The notes beneath the pieces are model-generated. The model searched no databases. It was not told the origin of the DNA and worked only from the letters and a program-made list of their open reading frames with translations. From Tigriopus japonicus (Eukaryota; Arthropoda; Copepoda; Harpacticoida; Harpacticidae), in contig CM021315.1 of assembly GCA_010645155.1 (NCBI GenBank), positions 6,952,033-7,016,032 on the forward strand: DNA of 64,000 nucleotides, written 5' to 3'. Both the position numbers and the translations under genes were made by a program. Shown here in pieces: positions 46,121 through 60,400 of this stretch; positions within the stretch are counted from its first letter, which is position 1, and the number at the start of each line of letters is the position of its first letter.

Positions 46121-48844
46121 ATGGATTTGGGTGCGGGAACAAATGAGTCTGGAACCGAAACCTCAGTGGCTGGCGAGTGAACTGGTCAGTGGGTGAATTG
46201 GAAATGAGTGCCTCGCATGAAGTTGAATTGGTTATTTACGTTGGTGTGATAAGATCTTTTTTGAGATAATGCCGACTAAAATCTAACGCTAAGGCCACAT
46301 AAGTGACAATTACTCATTTTCGACCCTTCCACGTATAGCCCTGTTGCTTGTCAATGAGTAACATTTTCAAGACACGAGTGGGTTCGTCCAAACTTCATGA
46401 AGGACATGTTAGTCAAGTCTAAGTCACACCAGTGATTGAATTTACAATTCAAAGAATTGATCAATCACTCAAAGGTATGACGTCGTTTTTTCCGAGGTGC
46501 ATTTGTGCACACCTCGTTTTCAGAAGTGTTTTAGTCAAAGATAAAAGTCGTTGAATTAAAATGGTGCACAGTAGGGGTTTGATGACCGCCTTTGAACACA
46601 ACGATCCAAAATCTCCCCTCACCTTCATTCTCTCCCTTGAGTAGCATAATGATCGAGGACAGGTACACATCCAAAAGTATCATTAGCCCTGGCTACTACT
46701 ACCCTTCCTCTGAGGGAGAATAATTATGGACATGTTAACTCGCAGGACTTTCGTCGAACACTTGCACATTAAATGAACGATTGGCTGATAAATGCAAGTA
46801 AGACAGTCTTTATGAAGATTTTTGATGATTTGGTAATTGTTTGGGACAAAATTTCGCTTGGAGTTCATGGATGCATATTAAGTTGTATTTACTTATTTGA
46901 TGTGGCATTTCAATTCAGAATTGTGCTTCATCTTTCCATGGTTCAACTCGGAAGAACCCCAGTTAAGAGAAGTTACATCCATCCACTACATTGAGAATGC
47001 GTTAAAAAAAGATTGCTTTTCAAAGCCATTTGGCGGGAACCATCAGCAATTAGGTGAAATATTTTGAGCTTTTTGTCAAGTTTTCTAAAGCGAGTTTCTG
47101 TGCCAAGTCCACCCAGGAAATATGTACTGTCTCAATTTACGATGTAAACAAAGGAGATCTCCCCTCAATACACGAATTCTGCAGGTGTTTTCAGGACAGC
47201 TCGTACAGAACTTGGACTTTTATGATACCGATGAGAGGGGGAAAAGTACCAGGGGTAGACTTCAGTAAGCGAAATGTCCATTTTCTGAATATGGTATCGG
47301 TCAGGGTGGATCAAAAGGGCGTTTTGCTCACGGCATTCAATATTTTTCTCTGCAAACTCGACAACCAGAGTGGACTGTTTTGGTGTGCCTCACTTGCTCA
47401 AACCATCTTATTTTTAATTGCGAGTACTAACAATGCTTCTGAACTTCTTGAAAACTTGTACCAATTTTGAGTTAAATAAACCAATGGAAAATTATCGGCC
47501 GCCACACCCCTAGAAAAATGAAGTTGTTATATTCATTCGTTTTAACGTATCAAAGGTTAGCAAAAAAATTTAGACAATTTCAGAACTGAGCGATTCCACG
47601 ACAGTCTTCGAAAGAACGATCTTTGTAAGTTTTAGTTTTATATAAACGTTAAATCTTATTTTGTATTTTTTATTTGGTAGTTAATGTTTTGTGTTGTGCA
47701 ACCGTAATCGTAATGGTGACTTTTTCATGACGTTAACAGTACTGTAAATATAACAATGAATGAAAATGAGACAAACTACAAACTTTTGTAAAGGCCGAAT
47801 CTTTGGATTTTGGACACAAGAAAGTTTTTCGGCATCGTCAAGACAGCAAAATGTGTCATTCAAGTCCTCCAATGGCAATTGGTGACTTTGAGCAGAAGAA
47901 AAAGATTGGCAGATCTCTAGTCGCACCTCTTAACAAAACACCGAGAGTGAAATCGCAATCGACCTTAAAAACAACTTTATCAAGTTAGGCGATTTTTTGA
48001 AGACCTATATGCGATCGATCAGAAGACAAGTACATGAAAATCTCTTATGATAAGTTTTTCAGGGTGTTTGAGGCATTTTATGCATTTTTAAGCATGGTGG
48101 TCACATTTTACAGGATGTCCATGGTGCATTAGAAAAAATGATTTTTTTTTTTGATAACTGAAAATTGATTCAAAAGAAAATGCGTCTCAACACACAACAT
48201 CTTTCTGTTGCCCACAAGTTGCAAAATTGTTATTTTTATTTCTGATTTCAATTCAATTTTTTAACTATGTTTGCTGACAGGTGCTTTTTAAATTTGATCA
48301 TGCTTGCTCAACGTTGGGAACTCCTGATTCAGAATTATCCTCACACTCACGAAAATTCTCTATTTTATGGACAGATTTTTCGGTCAGGGTATGTATGACG
48401 GCTCTTTTTTATTCCAGAAGGAGCTTATGTTGTTATCAGATAATTTAAGAGTACTCTAGGCCATGCATGTGATTGACGCCAAGCCGTTCCTGAATCTCTT
48501 TTCAGATACCGGTTTGGCCAAATTTGTTTGCAACTCTATGGCTCTTTCAAATATTGCCTCAGGGTTTCAAAATCGCGATTTTCATTCAAATATGTACTAT
48601 AAAAGTATTATTTGACTTTAAAATCATGCAATTAATTGCTTGTGTTTGGTGTGAATAGCAATCAAAAACATGGTGCACTATCAATTCTTGGACGCCTTGT
48701 AGATTGTCCTTACAACGGAAATTCTAATGACGATTTTGCTGGCGTTTTTGGCCTACAACAAACACTTAGCAGAAGCCTAAGACTAAATTTTCTCAATCAA
48801 GGATATTGATTATTCTAGGGAAATGAATACATCAATAATCACAC
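46121..48844. other. Intergenic, nothing recognised
   Basis: No domain, RNA gene or transposon end was identified. The longest frame (47054-47470, plus) starts at GTG, has no recognisable motif, and is probably chance. The region runs into the assembly gap. Confidence 0.45.
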
Positions 48845-49488
48845 NNNNNNNNNNNNNNNNNNNNNNNNNNNNNNNNNNNNNNNNNNNNNNNNNNNNNNNN
48901 NNNNNNNNNNNNNNNNNNNNNNNNNNNNNNNNNNNNNNNNNNNNNNNNNNNNNNNNNNNNNNNNNNNNNNNNNNNNNNNNNNNNNNNNNNNNNNNNNNNN
49001 NNNNNNNNNNNNNNNNNNNNNNNNNNNNNNNNNNNNNNNNNNNNNNNNNNNNNNNNNNNNNNNNNNNNNNNNNNNNNNNNNNNNNNNNNNNNNNNNNNNN
49101 NNNNNNNNNNNNNNNNNNNNNNNNNNNNNNNNNNNNNNNNNNNNNNNNNNNNNNNNNNNNNNNNNNNNNNNNNNNNNNNNNNNNNNNNNNNNNNNNNNNN
49201 NNNNNNNNNNNNNNNNNNNNNNNNNNNNNNNNNNNNNNNNNNNNNNNNNNNNNNNNNNNNNNNNNNNNNNNNNNNNNNNNNNNNNNNNNNNNNNNNNNNN
49301 NNNNNNNNNNNNNNNNNNNNNNNNNNNNNNNNNNNNNNNNNNNNNNNNNNNNNNNNNNNNNNNNNNNNNNNNNNNNNNNNNNNNNNNNNNNNNNNNNNNN
49401 NNNNNNNNNNNNNNNNNNNNNNNNNNNNNNNNNNNNNNNNNNNNNNNNNNNNNNNNNNNNNNNNNNNNNNNNNNNNNNNNNNNNNNNN
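48845..49488. other. Assembly gap (644 N)
   Basis: A run of unknown bases. The short sequence on its right is followed immediately by a tandem array, so an unresolved repeat is a likely cause of the gap. Confidence 0.99.
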
Positions 49489-49611
49489 AAATAAATATGC
49501 AAAAATGGCTTACCTTGGATCCAAACGACCACTACACAACACAACACAGCACTTAGTCTAAACCGGCCCGTAATTCATGAGCAACGCAAAAGACGTCGAC
49601 AGACGAGAAGA

Positions 49612-49997
49612 GACGAAGGATTTCTCCCGACAACGTCCATTCTATCCCCAACAGGACTCGAACTCGCGCCGTCTGGGGAAGCACTTACTCTCGGCCCTTA
49701 ATAACACGTTAGTACGCGCGGCCATTCTGGCTTCCTTAAAAGGATTTCTCCCGACAGCTTCAATCCGATCCCCAACAGGATTCGAACCTACGCCGTCTGG
49801 GGAAGCACTTACACTCGGCACTTTCAAGAACGCGCTAGTACGCGTGGCCATTCTGGCTTCCTTGTAAAAAAGGATTTCTCCCGACAGCTTCAATCCGACC
49901 CCCAACAGGATTCGAACCTACGCCGTCTGGGGAAGCACTTACACTCGGCACTTTTAAGAACGCGATAGTACGCGTGGCCACTCTGGCTTCCTTGTTC
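49612..49997 (-). repeat. Three tandem tRNA-like units, about 123-130 bp each
   Basis: Three head-to-tail copies start near 49615, 49738 and 49868. On the minus strand each contains a T-arm/B-box sequence (GGTTCGAATCCTGTTGGGG in copies 2 and 3; GAGTTCGAGTCC in copy 1). It is preceded by a long variable-arm-like stretch (GCTTCCCCAGACGGCGTAG). Upstream is a TGGCC...CTAG segment in the A-box position. Copies 2 and 3 hold CTTGAAA or CTTAAAA where an anticodon loop would be, recalling tRNA-Ser or tRNA-Leu. The 5' acceptor strand does not pair with GTTGGGG, so none looks like an intact tRNA gene. A tRNA-derived SINE or tandem tRNA relic is the best reading. Confidence 0.65.
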
Positions 49998-51414
49998 GTT
50001 GCGCTTTTGTGTCTTTCCTGGGTCCCAATCTCCAAATTTTGAAATGTTTTTGGTATTTCCAAAAAATAAATGCTTTCTACAAAACCCTTGTTCCTGTGAC
50101 AATTTTCTTGTACCCTTCCTCAAGCGCACCATCTAAACATCCAAACTACAACCATCCAGAGGAGGTCCTGTGCAGCGTCCAGCATATATTCATCATACCT
50201 TTACCGGTGAGTCCGTTGTCCCCGTCTTCAACGCTCTCTCCGTCCGTTTGGTGTCTCTATCTATCTTTCTGTCTGTCTTCCGGCCGTGTTTGGACGAGAT
50301 TGGAGCACTTTCAGTTCGAAAGGCGTCGATTTTGGTTTGTTTTGTATGCCTGGCTAGCGCATAATGTAGGTACGTACGAGCTCTTTCGTGTACTAGGTAG
50401 TAGCGTATGTAGACCTCACACACACGCGTACACGCGTACACATGGACAGTTCAAGTTGAGACCTCGGCGGTGATTCAATGTTGGTTCTGGTGGGAACTTC
50501 ACGTCTATTTTCCGGATAAAATGTTTCGGTTTTCGAGGTCGTCAAATAATAACCAGAAGACGAGGTGAGAAGTGCTTGTGTGTATGTGTTCAAGGAGTGA
50601 CAACCGAAGACAGATTCATACCTCTTCATTGTCATAATGGAGAATTACTTGCGGTGATTTTGGCGTGAATTGGCATGTGCATGTGCCATGCTTTTCTCAG
50701 GGTGGGAATCCTCGATGCGCGTTGTTGACGAAGGATTCTCATTTGAATGGATTCAGAGCAAAACCAGCATCGGTCCTCGAACGCGATGTTTGATGGCCAA
50801 TGATGGAATTTGCCGCAGTCACGGAATTCCGGATTCGTAATGGTTGAGTGAAAAAAGTACAGTTTTTTCTTGTCCCTACTCAACTTGCATGATGTGCTCC
50901 TTCTCCTCAAGGACCTCCTTATTATTGGGATCTTCAGCCGCCGAGCCAACTTGCCGACTGACAAATTGGTCGGAATCAAATCCCTTCGAACATTCAAGTC
51001 GCTTTGATCTCACGGGTGCTAATGATGCATCTTGGTAAATCCCAACACTCCACTTAGTCTGAGTGTGATTTCGAATGCAAAACAACGAGTTGGTTAAGTG
51101 CTGAGATAATCTAAGCAACCCGATTCTCAAATCCAGACATCTCTGGATTAGTTGGTTGGGGTGTTGTTTCTCTCCTTACTTGTAACGTCCACCCCAACTT
51201 CCACAACGGAAATCCGTTGTTGGAAAAGACAGACAGATAACTACCAGTGGAATAAGCAGTCAACCAGCCAACGGCGACTTCGACCAACACAATGGTGCAG
51301 GACGGAATATCATTACGATCATCCTCAAAGTTAAATAAGTGCCTCTTCCTCAACTCAGAGAAGCAACAGGGCGTTTTCATCAAACATCGAACAGAAGAGA
51401 GACGACGAACAAGA
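49998..51414 (+). other. Upstream region of the cadherin gene
   Basis: A pyrimidine-rich stretch (50190-50290) and short CA/CG repeats (ACACACGCGTACACGCG near 50420) occur, with no recognisable coding frame. Promoter and 5' UTR of the cadherin probably lie here. The open frame reaching back to 51292 is in frame with the cadherin but is poor as a signal peptide, so I treat it as leader. Confidence 0.4.
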
Positions 51415-54400
51415 ATGAAATTCAAATGCCCAGACAGAATTCCACAGAGTTTTTCCATTGTGTGGGCTCTCGTCATAAGTGTTATGTTCCTTCAACCATG
51501 TTGTGCCAATTTCCCTCCCAAATTCCTGCATGACGGGATCACTTCAGAAGCCGGTGGCGAAGTGGTTGTGAGACTCAAAGAGGGCCCCGATACACCTCCA
51601 GGAACAAAGATTCTGCATTTAAGAGGCTTCGATCGGGATGGGGACCCTCTGACCTTTGGCGTCAAGGGTTCTCAGGCTGTGATTCATGTGGAGAACGAGG
51701 ACAACAATGAGGCATCGGTATTTATAGTTACTGAATTGGACGCCGAAAGCAGAACCGAATATCAGCTTGTGTTAACTCTCACTGACGGACATTTGGGCGT
51801 TGGAAATTTCATCACTCAATCGTTGTTAATCCTAGTTGAGGACGTTAACGACAACCCTCCTATCTTCCAACCCTATTCCAATACAATCACCGTTGAAGAG
51901 CATTCGGGAACAAAAATCATTGGCGTGGTGGAGGCCGTGGATCGCGATTCAGGGATCTTTGGCCAAGTGATATATGAGCTCAGGGAGCATGATGGTTTTG
52001 ACGGACCTTTCAAAATTCAAACAGCCGACGGAAAAGGTGTGATTACGTTGGTAGAAGACCTCGATTACGAGACTAGACCTGTATATCAACTTGAGATCTT
52101 GGCTCGGGATCGTGCCAATTTTGGTCAGGCCAACACTGCGACCGCTGCCATTCTCATTAAAGTCAAGGACATTCCTGATCAACCCCCTGAGTTTGTGACG
52201 GTTCCCTCTGTAACGAGAGTGTCCGAGGATGTTCCCAAATTCGACGAGGTAGGATGATACTTCATTAATACAAAGAGAAGCACTCCCATGAATCAGCTTT
52301 TTTCGTGAGAGAACTCTTCCTTCCAAGATCTTATAACTAACCGCCACAAAATGGTTCGCTCGAACCGTTCAAGAGAAGTAGTTGTAGGAGGTTGGTCCTA
52401 CGTACGTACAGTACAGTACATTAAGTCTGTGAGGTCGGGAATGTTCAGCCAAGTGCAAAGAGATCAAGACATGCAGCATCTCTCGCTTCCTTGATCTCAT
52501 TTCCAGGTTCCACATTAGAATCTCATGCATAGCTTGGGAAGCAAACAAAAGCGGAAACCGAGGATTGAAGTTTCTATTGCAGTGACTTTTTAGTTTGGAT
52601 GGTTTGACTTATTGTTTTTGCGCCAATAGGGGGTATCAAAGACATGAAAGGACCATGAAACGTTCAACACTTTGTGCAGAAAAATGGCTTTGAAAATGAG
52701 CCTTAAAATAGAATGAACCAACAATGACATAAAAACTGGGAAAGAAAAGCAAAAAAGGTAGGACAACTTCAAAACAAGGACAACAAAAGTAGGAGAAAAA
52801 AAATTGTAAAATAACATCTGCTCATAAGAGATAAATCTTCCATTCGATTTTTTTTCATAAATCCAAAAATCGTCCATTTAACGAGTTACAAGCCCAGTCT
52901 ACCTCTAGTCTGGATATCCCTCGTAAAGTTTTGAATACTCATAATAAAAGAAAATCAATATTCAGGAAATCAAATCCAATCTTTTACGTTCATTCTGAAT
53001 GATATGGACGCGGTCCTCTTTTCTTACAATAACGGTCAATCTTCAAAACCACAATATTCTAATTCAGGTGATGTAACCGTGTGTTTGTCAACACCGATTC
53101 ACCTTTAAATGATCGAGGCGTTTTTTTCATGATCGCACGCGACAACTGTCAATACTAATCAAAACTCGTGGTCATCCATAATAATAGTATTGTAGTAATT
53201 CCAAAGGTGAGGTCCCATATTAAATATTGTAATCCAAGATTTTTTTCATGAAGGCAAAACACGAAGTCATATTGACAACAAATCTGGGCCATTATGGATG
53301 GCATTCAGATTTTCTTTCGAGTCAAAACCATGACGTGGTGTTGTCTGTCCCCAGTTCGTATGACGTACGGAGAAACAAGACCTATTTAACTCTCTGGGCT
53401 GTTTTTTTCCACCTGGGAGGTTTTTCCAGTTGACAATCCGTGCTATACTTCTTCATGCTTGTTGCCGTGAGAGTGAGTGCCTTGACTTCGGGTCCATGCA
53501 TGCATAACATTGATAAAGAAACCACCCGCTATTTGATCTTGGCAAAAACGAACCAGCAAAGATGAAAATCGAAGTAGAATTTATGCCTTTCAAGGAGAAG
53601 AGTCAGGTTGTTTCTGATGGTTAGGATGCCAATTTCACCGTCACCTACAAAAGGCAACAATGGCAAAGTACTTCGAGCAGAAAAACGCCTGAGAAAGACG
53701 TCTCGGACAAAATTTCACTTTCATTGAACAAATCACTTTTGAAGTCTATGTTGGTTGCCATTGATTGGGAAAATTGGCAGTTTTCAACCTCCAAATATAC
53801 AGCGGTATTGTTGAGAAGGTAGTCGAATCTTCCGAAAATTACACGGAAACTTCAATTTCCGAGGATTCTCATAGTTATCATCATCAGTCAATGAGAATTT
53901 TTAGGATATGTCTTCTACTATTTCTAGGTCCTTCGTGTTCGTGCTGTGGATGGAGATCGTGATATCGGAAATCCCATCGTTTACTCCATCGTGTCCGGGC
54001 CGTCCGACATATTTGCCATCAATCCAGACACGGGCATTGTCTATACTCAAGTGGCCTTGGATCGGGAAAGTCCACGATCCAGTAATGGAGCCTTCATCCT
54101 AGGGATCGAGGCTAGCGAAGTTGGCGGCATTGAGGAGCCTTCGGTGCTCACTGAAGTAACGATTATCATAGAGGTAAAAACACGTGTTAAGATCGCGGAG
54201 GTCTGAACTAAATTGGTCCCTCAACTTTTTACGGGACCAACTTTTTGTTTGGTGTAGTTGAAATGACTTTTGACAAGGAACAAGATTGGTTGGGCTGAAT
54301 TCGGTTGTTCTCAGGCAAACGGTGCAATTTTCTTAATCGATAACGCGTGAGTGCCGTGTTAAGGCAGATAAGACACATGTTACATGCCATGCTCAACCAC

Positions 54401-57400
54401 ATAAGAGGATCGGTGTACTTGATACTTAACTACTTGAGGAAGTGTCTTTTCTAATGTAGACAGTAGACCTTAGTTGCTTTCGTTGTCATGGTCCTGATTT
54501 GTGGGTTTTGGCAATCAAAGGGAGATATTAGAAAAATAGAAGGGGAAGAAGCTAAGCTGGCATTGCTTTGAAAGAAGCACAGTGGTAGGCCGTTATTAAA
54601 AGACTATTCGACCTGCTTTTGAGAGGGGCTCTCAATGTGCTTCTTTCAGTATCGACCATGAATGATCTATCTGTGTACGTGAACGTATCAATGGCTGTTA
54701 TTTCAAGACGCCAACGCAAGATCGAGACTGAACTATCCCACAATGAATTGACAACTCTTGGCTTCAATGAAGTTGAAGGCCACTAGTCTTGAAGATGAAC
54801 GAGGACGAAACAAAAAATCATTCAATCTCATGCCCCTTTGGTCAAAAATGAACTATCTGCCAGGGCAGCCATGCTCTTGCACCCGACAAGTTCTGACATT
54901 TATGGAGTGCAAGATTTCGAGTCATTCTTAATTCAGCCTCAGCAGTTCGCCTAAATGACGCGGTCATCCTTTCCTAATTGTTCTAAATTCACTCAGATTG
55001 ATTGGCGGCCCATTATATTTCTTTATTAGGCTTTCAAACGACTTTAAAGCCTGCAACAATGGCTTTTGTTCAATTTGATCGAATGATGATTGTATATACT
55101 CTCCGTGCACGGAATTGACAAATCGTCCTTGTTGTAGTGAGGGTGAAAACAAAAAGCCACCCTTTTGACCCTTTGACCCTTAGGTTCTGACTTCTTTCGT
55201 TTTGCATTCAACTCATGTGATGATTTTGTCGCAGGACGTGAACGACGAATCGCCCGAGTTTCGTAGTTCCAATTATATGGCTGAGATTGGAGAAAACTCT
55301 CCCAAAGGATCCATGGTCAACTTCTTGGACTCGAGCGCCATTCCAGAGGTTTTCGATCACGACCAGGGAACCAACGGAACCTTCAAGCTCTCAATTGAAG
55401 GAGACGGAGGCATTTTTGAGGTGAATTAGGGAACTTATTTGTTTATGACGCAAAGCCACATTTTGAACTTGTTAACTCGTTTTTCACTAGGTCACTCCAA
55501 AGCAAGGGATCAATGAGGCCTCTTTCATGATTCGAGTCAGGGATCCAACGCAACTAGATTTTGAAAAGGTGAAAGTCATCAATTTCACTTTGGTGGCCAC
55601 CGAGATTGTGGAGGTTGACCCTCATGAAAGTCGGGCAAGTGTGACTGTCCACATACGAGATGTCAACGACAACTCGCCCACATTTAACGAGGACGCTTAC
55701 GAAGTGGAAATTCCTGAAAATATCGACCAAGGGTCTACGATTGCTTGGATCAGGGCAACAGATCAAGACTCGGGATCCTTTGGAACCTCGGGCATTCGTT
55801 ACACAAGATTAAGTGGCCCATTAGCTCAGTATTTGGATCTGAATCCTCAGTCAGGTTAGTCAAACAAATCATCTCTGATCAATCGAAGTAATGGAGAGAA
55901 TGATTGATTTGCTATGCACAATCTCAGGAATCATCACTCTAGGAGACTTTGGTGAGGATGCCGATGGGAATTTACTTCCCTCGCCATTTGATCGAGAAAA
56001 GACGGAGATCCATTATCTGACTGTGGAAGCACGCGATGATGAAGGTTCGGGGAATCGAAATGCCGTCGAACTCACCATCACACTCTCGGATGTGAATGAC
56101 CATCCTCCCAGATTCCTCCAGGATTTCTATCAGGCCCAACTTCCGGAGAATAGCAATGAGTTCAACGTGCCGTTCTTCCTTCAAGCCTTCGATAACGATC
56201 AAAATGGAACGGAAAATTCCCAAATTCGATATCGAATAGTCAAGGGCGACGCCGGTGGAAATTTTTCAATTGATTCCATCACCGGTGAAGTTCGACCAAG
56301 TGGTCTCATTGACTATGAGCTTATGAGGGAGCATGAAAATGGCGAGCGGTACTTCAAGCTTTTGATTAGGGCATACGATCTGGGAAATCCACCCTTGTTT
56401 TCGGACGTTCCTCTACAAATCTTTGTTAGTGATCAAAACGACAATGCACCCATATTTGAACAAGCTCTTTACCGTGTCAACGTTGACGAAGATATCAAAG
56501 GCGGAGCAAAAATCACACAGGTAAGAAAAGTAATTGTGGATGCAGTTGTTATCTGATTGTCAACGAGGCCTTTTTTTGTTTTGACAGGTGAAAGCTAGAG
56601 ATCGGGATGGGAGCTCGCCTAACAATTTGGTAATCTACAGAATCATCACTGGAGCCAAAGATAAGTTTGTGGTAGATGCAGATACTGGTGTGATCTCCGT
56701 GAGCTTAGGGGCCAATTTGGACCCAGATCTGACTTCCCCTCGGACGCATTTCTATTTCCTGGAGATTGCGGCCCTGGACGGTGGTTTCGGCTCAAACCAG
56801 CTCTCTTCAATCGCTGAAGTCAATATTACGATCACTGATGTGAACAACAAGAACCCTTTCTTTGAGCAACCCGAACCGGTTGATATTGTGGAAAATTCCA
56901 ACCCTGGAGCGTTTGTGACGCGCTTGGTGGCTTTAGATCCAGATGCAAATGCCAAATTGAACTACTCCCTGGACAGCAACAAGTCCGAAGCCTTCGACGA
57001 AAATGATCAAATCATCCCAAGAGCCACTGCCAATGTATCGGAGCTATTCGAGCTGGATGCCAATACCGGTGATCTACGTGTCATTGGTCGAATCGATCGA
57101 GAAACGGTGGCTCGAATTAAGTTGTTTATTCGGGTGGAGGATATGAATGCAGTTCGGCAGCCGCCTCAGATTGCCTTCACTTCACTTCCAATTATCATCA
57201 ATGACGTGAATGACAACAGTCCCGAGTTCGAGGATTCCATCTACTTGGGAAGCGTGCTTGAGAACAGCCCTCCCGGAACTCCGGTGCTCACAGTCAAAGC
57301 CACCGACAAGGACGAGAACAAGACGATCACGTATGCTTTGGAAGGTCCTTCCTCGCTATCCAACTTTCTCTTTTTGGATGCAAATCATGGTGACATCCTT

Positions 57401-60400
57401 GTTAAGCAAGCGATTGATCGCGAATCTGTGAGTTGGCTGAACTTTACCGTTCGTGCGAGTGATTCGGGGTTTCCACCCCGATCTACGTTTGTCGATGTGT
57501 CGCTACTAATCCTGGATGAAAACGACAACACCCCAAGTTTCAAGGATGAAGAAGTCACAAGGAATCTCACGGTGGCGGAGGACACGCCCATAGGGACGAT
57601 TATCGCCCGAATCCAAGCGCACGATGAGGACTCGGGTGAATTTGGAAAAGTGACCTACTTCCTCGACAAACGTTCTCCTGCCGGAAGTGCGGGCGGAGGC
57701 AAGTTCAGAATCCACCCTGACACGGGAGAAATCAGTGTGGCTGAAGAGCTGGACCGTGAAGAGGAAGACGCCTACAATCTGATTGTACAAGCGTATGACA
57801 ATTATCAATTTGGCTTCACCACGGGCGATTCAAGGCACGCGTTCATTCAACTCAAGGTTCATGTCCTAGACGTCAACGACGAGCGTCCAGTGTTTGAGAC
57901 GCAATCCTCCGACCAATGTGCTCTTGTCACAGAATTCCACGAAATGTCTGAACCTGTCATGACGATTCGTGCTTTCGATGGCGATGATCCTGGGACGGAC
58001 AATGCACGCTTGTCGTTCTCCATTCAATCAGGCAACTCCCTGGATCTCTTTCATATTGTCGAAATGGATCACATGACAGCCAAAGTATTCCCGCAACGAT
58101 CACTCAAGGGATTCTATGGCAATTATACTCTGTCCATTTTGGCCAGAGATCGGGGCTATCCTTCCAATTCGGCAGCGAGCAACTTTCATATTTGTGTTCA
58201 GGTAAGTTTCATAAATCTTTCTGTAAAAGGGAAAGGGAGTAATCCTTAAGGTAGAAAAAACACTTCAGTCTTAATCTTATCGTACTAAAAAATGACAATC
58301 GTATGTCAACTATGAACAAATTTGTTAACCACGATCCTCTCGGTTCAGACATGTCACGACAGGTCCAGCTATCTACGCATCTCATGTAATTCGAAAGTGC
58401 ATATACTTTTACTTTTTTACATGCATGCTCAACTCAGTTGAAAACTTGCGGGGAAATTGCCCACTTCCGTATTGTCCCTTAGAGTTCTTTGAAAAAAATA
58501 CTTTTTGGTGTGTGTCAATCCAGCCTCAAGTACCTGCCATTTGACTCCTAATTTTGGCTGGCTTTCACCGTAGTGAATCTATTTGCTTCTTAGATCAGCG
58601 TCCCGCCCTTCGTCATCAAAATCAATTATTTGTAACCACATTAGGATAGAGACAAATTGCAGGTAATGGCTTGATTTGTTGCATCTCGTTATTTGCGCAC
58701 TGTGCACTCAACCGGAAAAATACACACATGTTCAGGTATACATGTATGTACAGTGCGTGCGCATAGGGTGAAAAGAAAGGCAAAGCCTCTGAAGCTTTCG
58801 CGACCACATGAAGCCAATGTAAGCTGTGGGCACTAGATTCTTCATTAGACATGCTAGTTCATTCTAGGTCTTTTGATTGCATAATGGCATTTCTTCGTCA
58901 AAGAAATTAGAAAGAGAAGCATAGCTCTTTTCATAGATTTTCAATAGAAATTGAATTCACATGATCTTTCAATTTGCAGGATTTCAACGATAACGCACCT
59001 CAAATCATCAGTCCCCCTGCCAATTACACAATCAGAATAGCCGAAAACGCCTCAATTGGAGAAGAAGTCACGCAAGTTCGAGCCGTCGACACCGATACAG
59101 GACCCAATGGAATGGTCCGTTATCGAATTCGAAAGGATCCTTTGGGCAATTTTAAAAGTTTCCAGATTAATCCCGAGAGTGGACAAATTGTACTGGCCAA
59201 ACCTTTGGATCGCGAGCGACAAAAGGTGTACGGAATTCGAGTCGAGGCTTTCGATCTAGGAACGCCCACGTCGCTTCAGACCGATCTGGACATTGTGATC
59301 TACGTGAAAAATATCAACGATCATGAGCCTCAATTCATGGTTGACGAATTTTCCGTCAATTTTACGGAACATAAACCACCTGGAGCGGAACGCAATCTTA
59401 TTGTAGGAACAGTGGATCAAGACGATGAAGATTATGAATCGGAGCGTTTGGATGTTTGCTACTTCATCGTGGGTGGAGATGGAATCAACTTCTTTGAGAT
59501 TCTACCTTTGGAACATGAGATTCTCACAACAGTGGAATTGGACAGAGAAGCCAAAGAATCATACTCCCTAATAATCAAAGCAACCGAGGAGTGTCTTTAT
59601 CCACCGGAAAAATTCAATACTTCCTTTGACCCCCTAGATGACAGTCTTCTTCTCGTAAAGATTCAAGTCACTGATATCGACGACAATCCACCTGAATTTG
59701 TAAAGAAGGTATTCACTGGCGGGATTTCCACAAATATGGACTTTGGTGATGTGTTCGCCACAATCAAAGCCATCGATCCAGATTTGGGAGCAAACGCAGA
59801 AATAAGATACTCTCTGGACGGACAGATTATCCCATCATCATCATCCGAAGGCTTGGAAGATATTCGAAAGCCACCTTTCCTGGTCAACCAAGAAACCGGC
59901 GATTTGGTTTTGAATTTCGATCCCCAAAAGGGCATGAAAGGCCACTTTGACTTTGGTGTTCGAGCATTTGATCACGCTGGACATGTGGCCAAGGCCAAAG
60001 TTCAAATATATCTCTTACGAGAAGATCAACGAGTCAAGTTCGTTATGAGAAGCCAACCAGCCGAGATTCGACCGCGAATTGACCAATTCCTCAAAGTGGT
60101 TTCTGACGTTACGGGTGCCATTGTTAATGTAGATGGATTCAAAGTTCATGAGAACTCGGATGGAACCGTGGACAAAACCAAAACTGACGTGCTTCTCCAT
60201 TTCGTGAACCCCAGTGACAATTCAGTATTAGAAGTAGTTGACGTTCTTCGACTCATCGACTATCGAACAGAGGAACTCGTGAACATCTTCCGTGAGTTCA
60301 ATGTGATTAACACCGAGGGCGTCGATCCCAATTTCGTTCGTTCAGCCGCCTTGGTCCACCCAATGATGACTTGGATGATGGGTCTATGCGTTTTCCTGAC

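Noticed and set aside
47054..47470. 138-codon plus-strand frame
   Set aside because: Starts at GTG, no domain, no flanking splice or polyadenylation support beyond chance.
48810..49547. Frames of over 200 codons across the gap
   Set aside because: Almost all of their length is unknown bases.
49612..49997. Intact tRNA-Ser or tRNA-Leu genes
   Set aside because: The T-arm is good, but I could not pair a seven-base acceptor stem with GTTGGGG in any copy.
49577..50062. Frames of 75-96 codons on both strands
   Set aside because: They are produced by the tRNA-like tandem units and have a repeated sequence in step with them.
51292..51414. N-terminal extension of the cadherin to an upstream ATG
   Set aside because: The extension is polar and would bury the signal peptide that begins at 51415.
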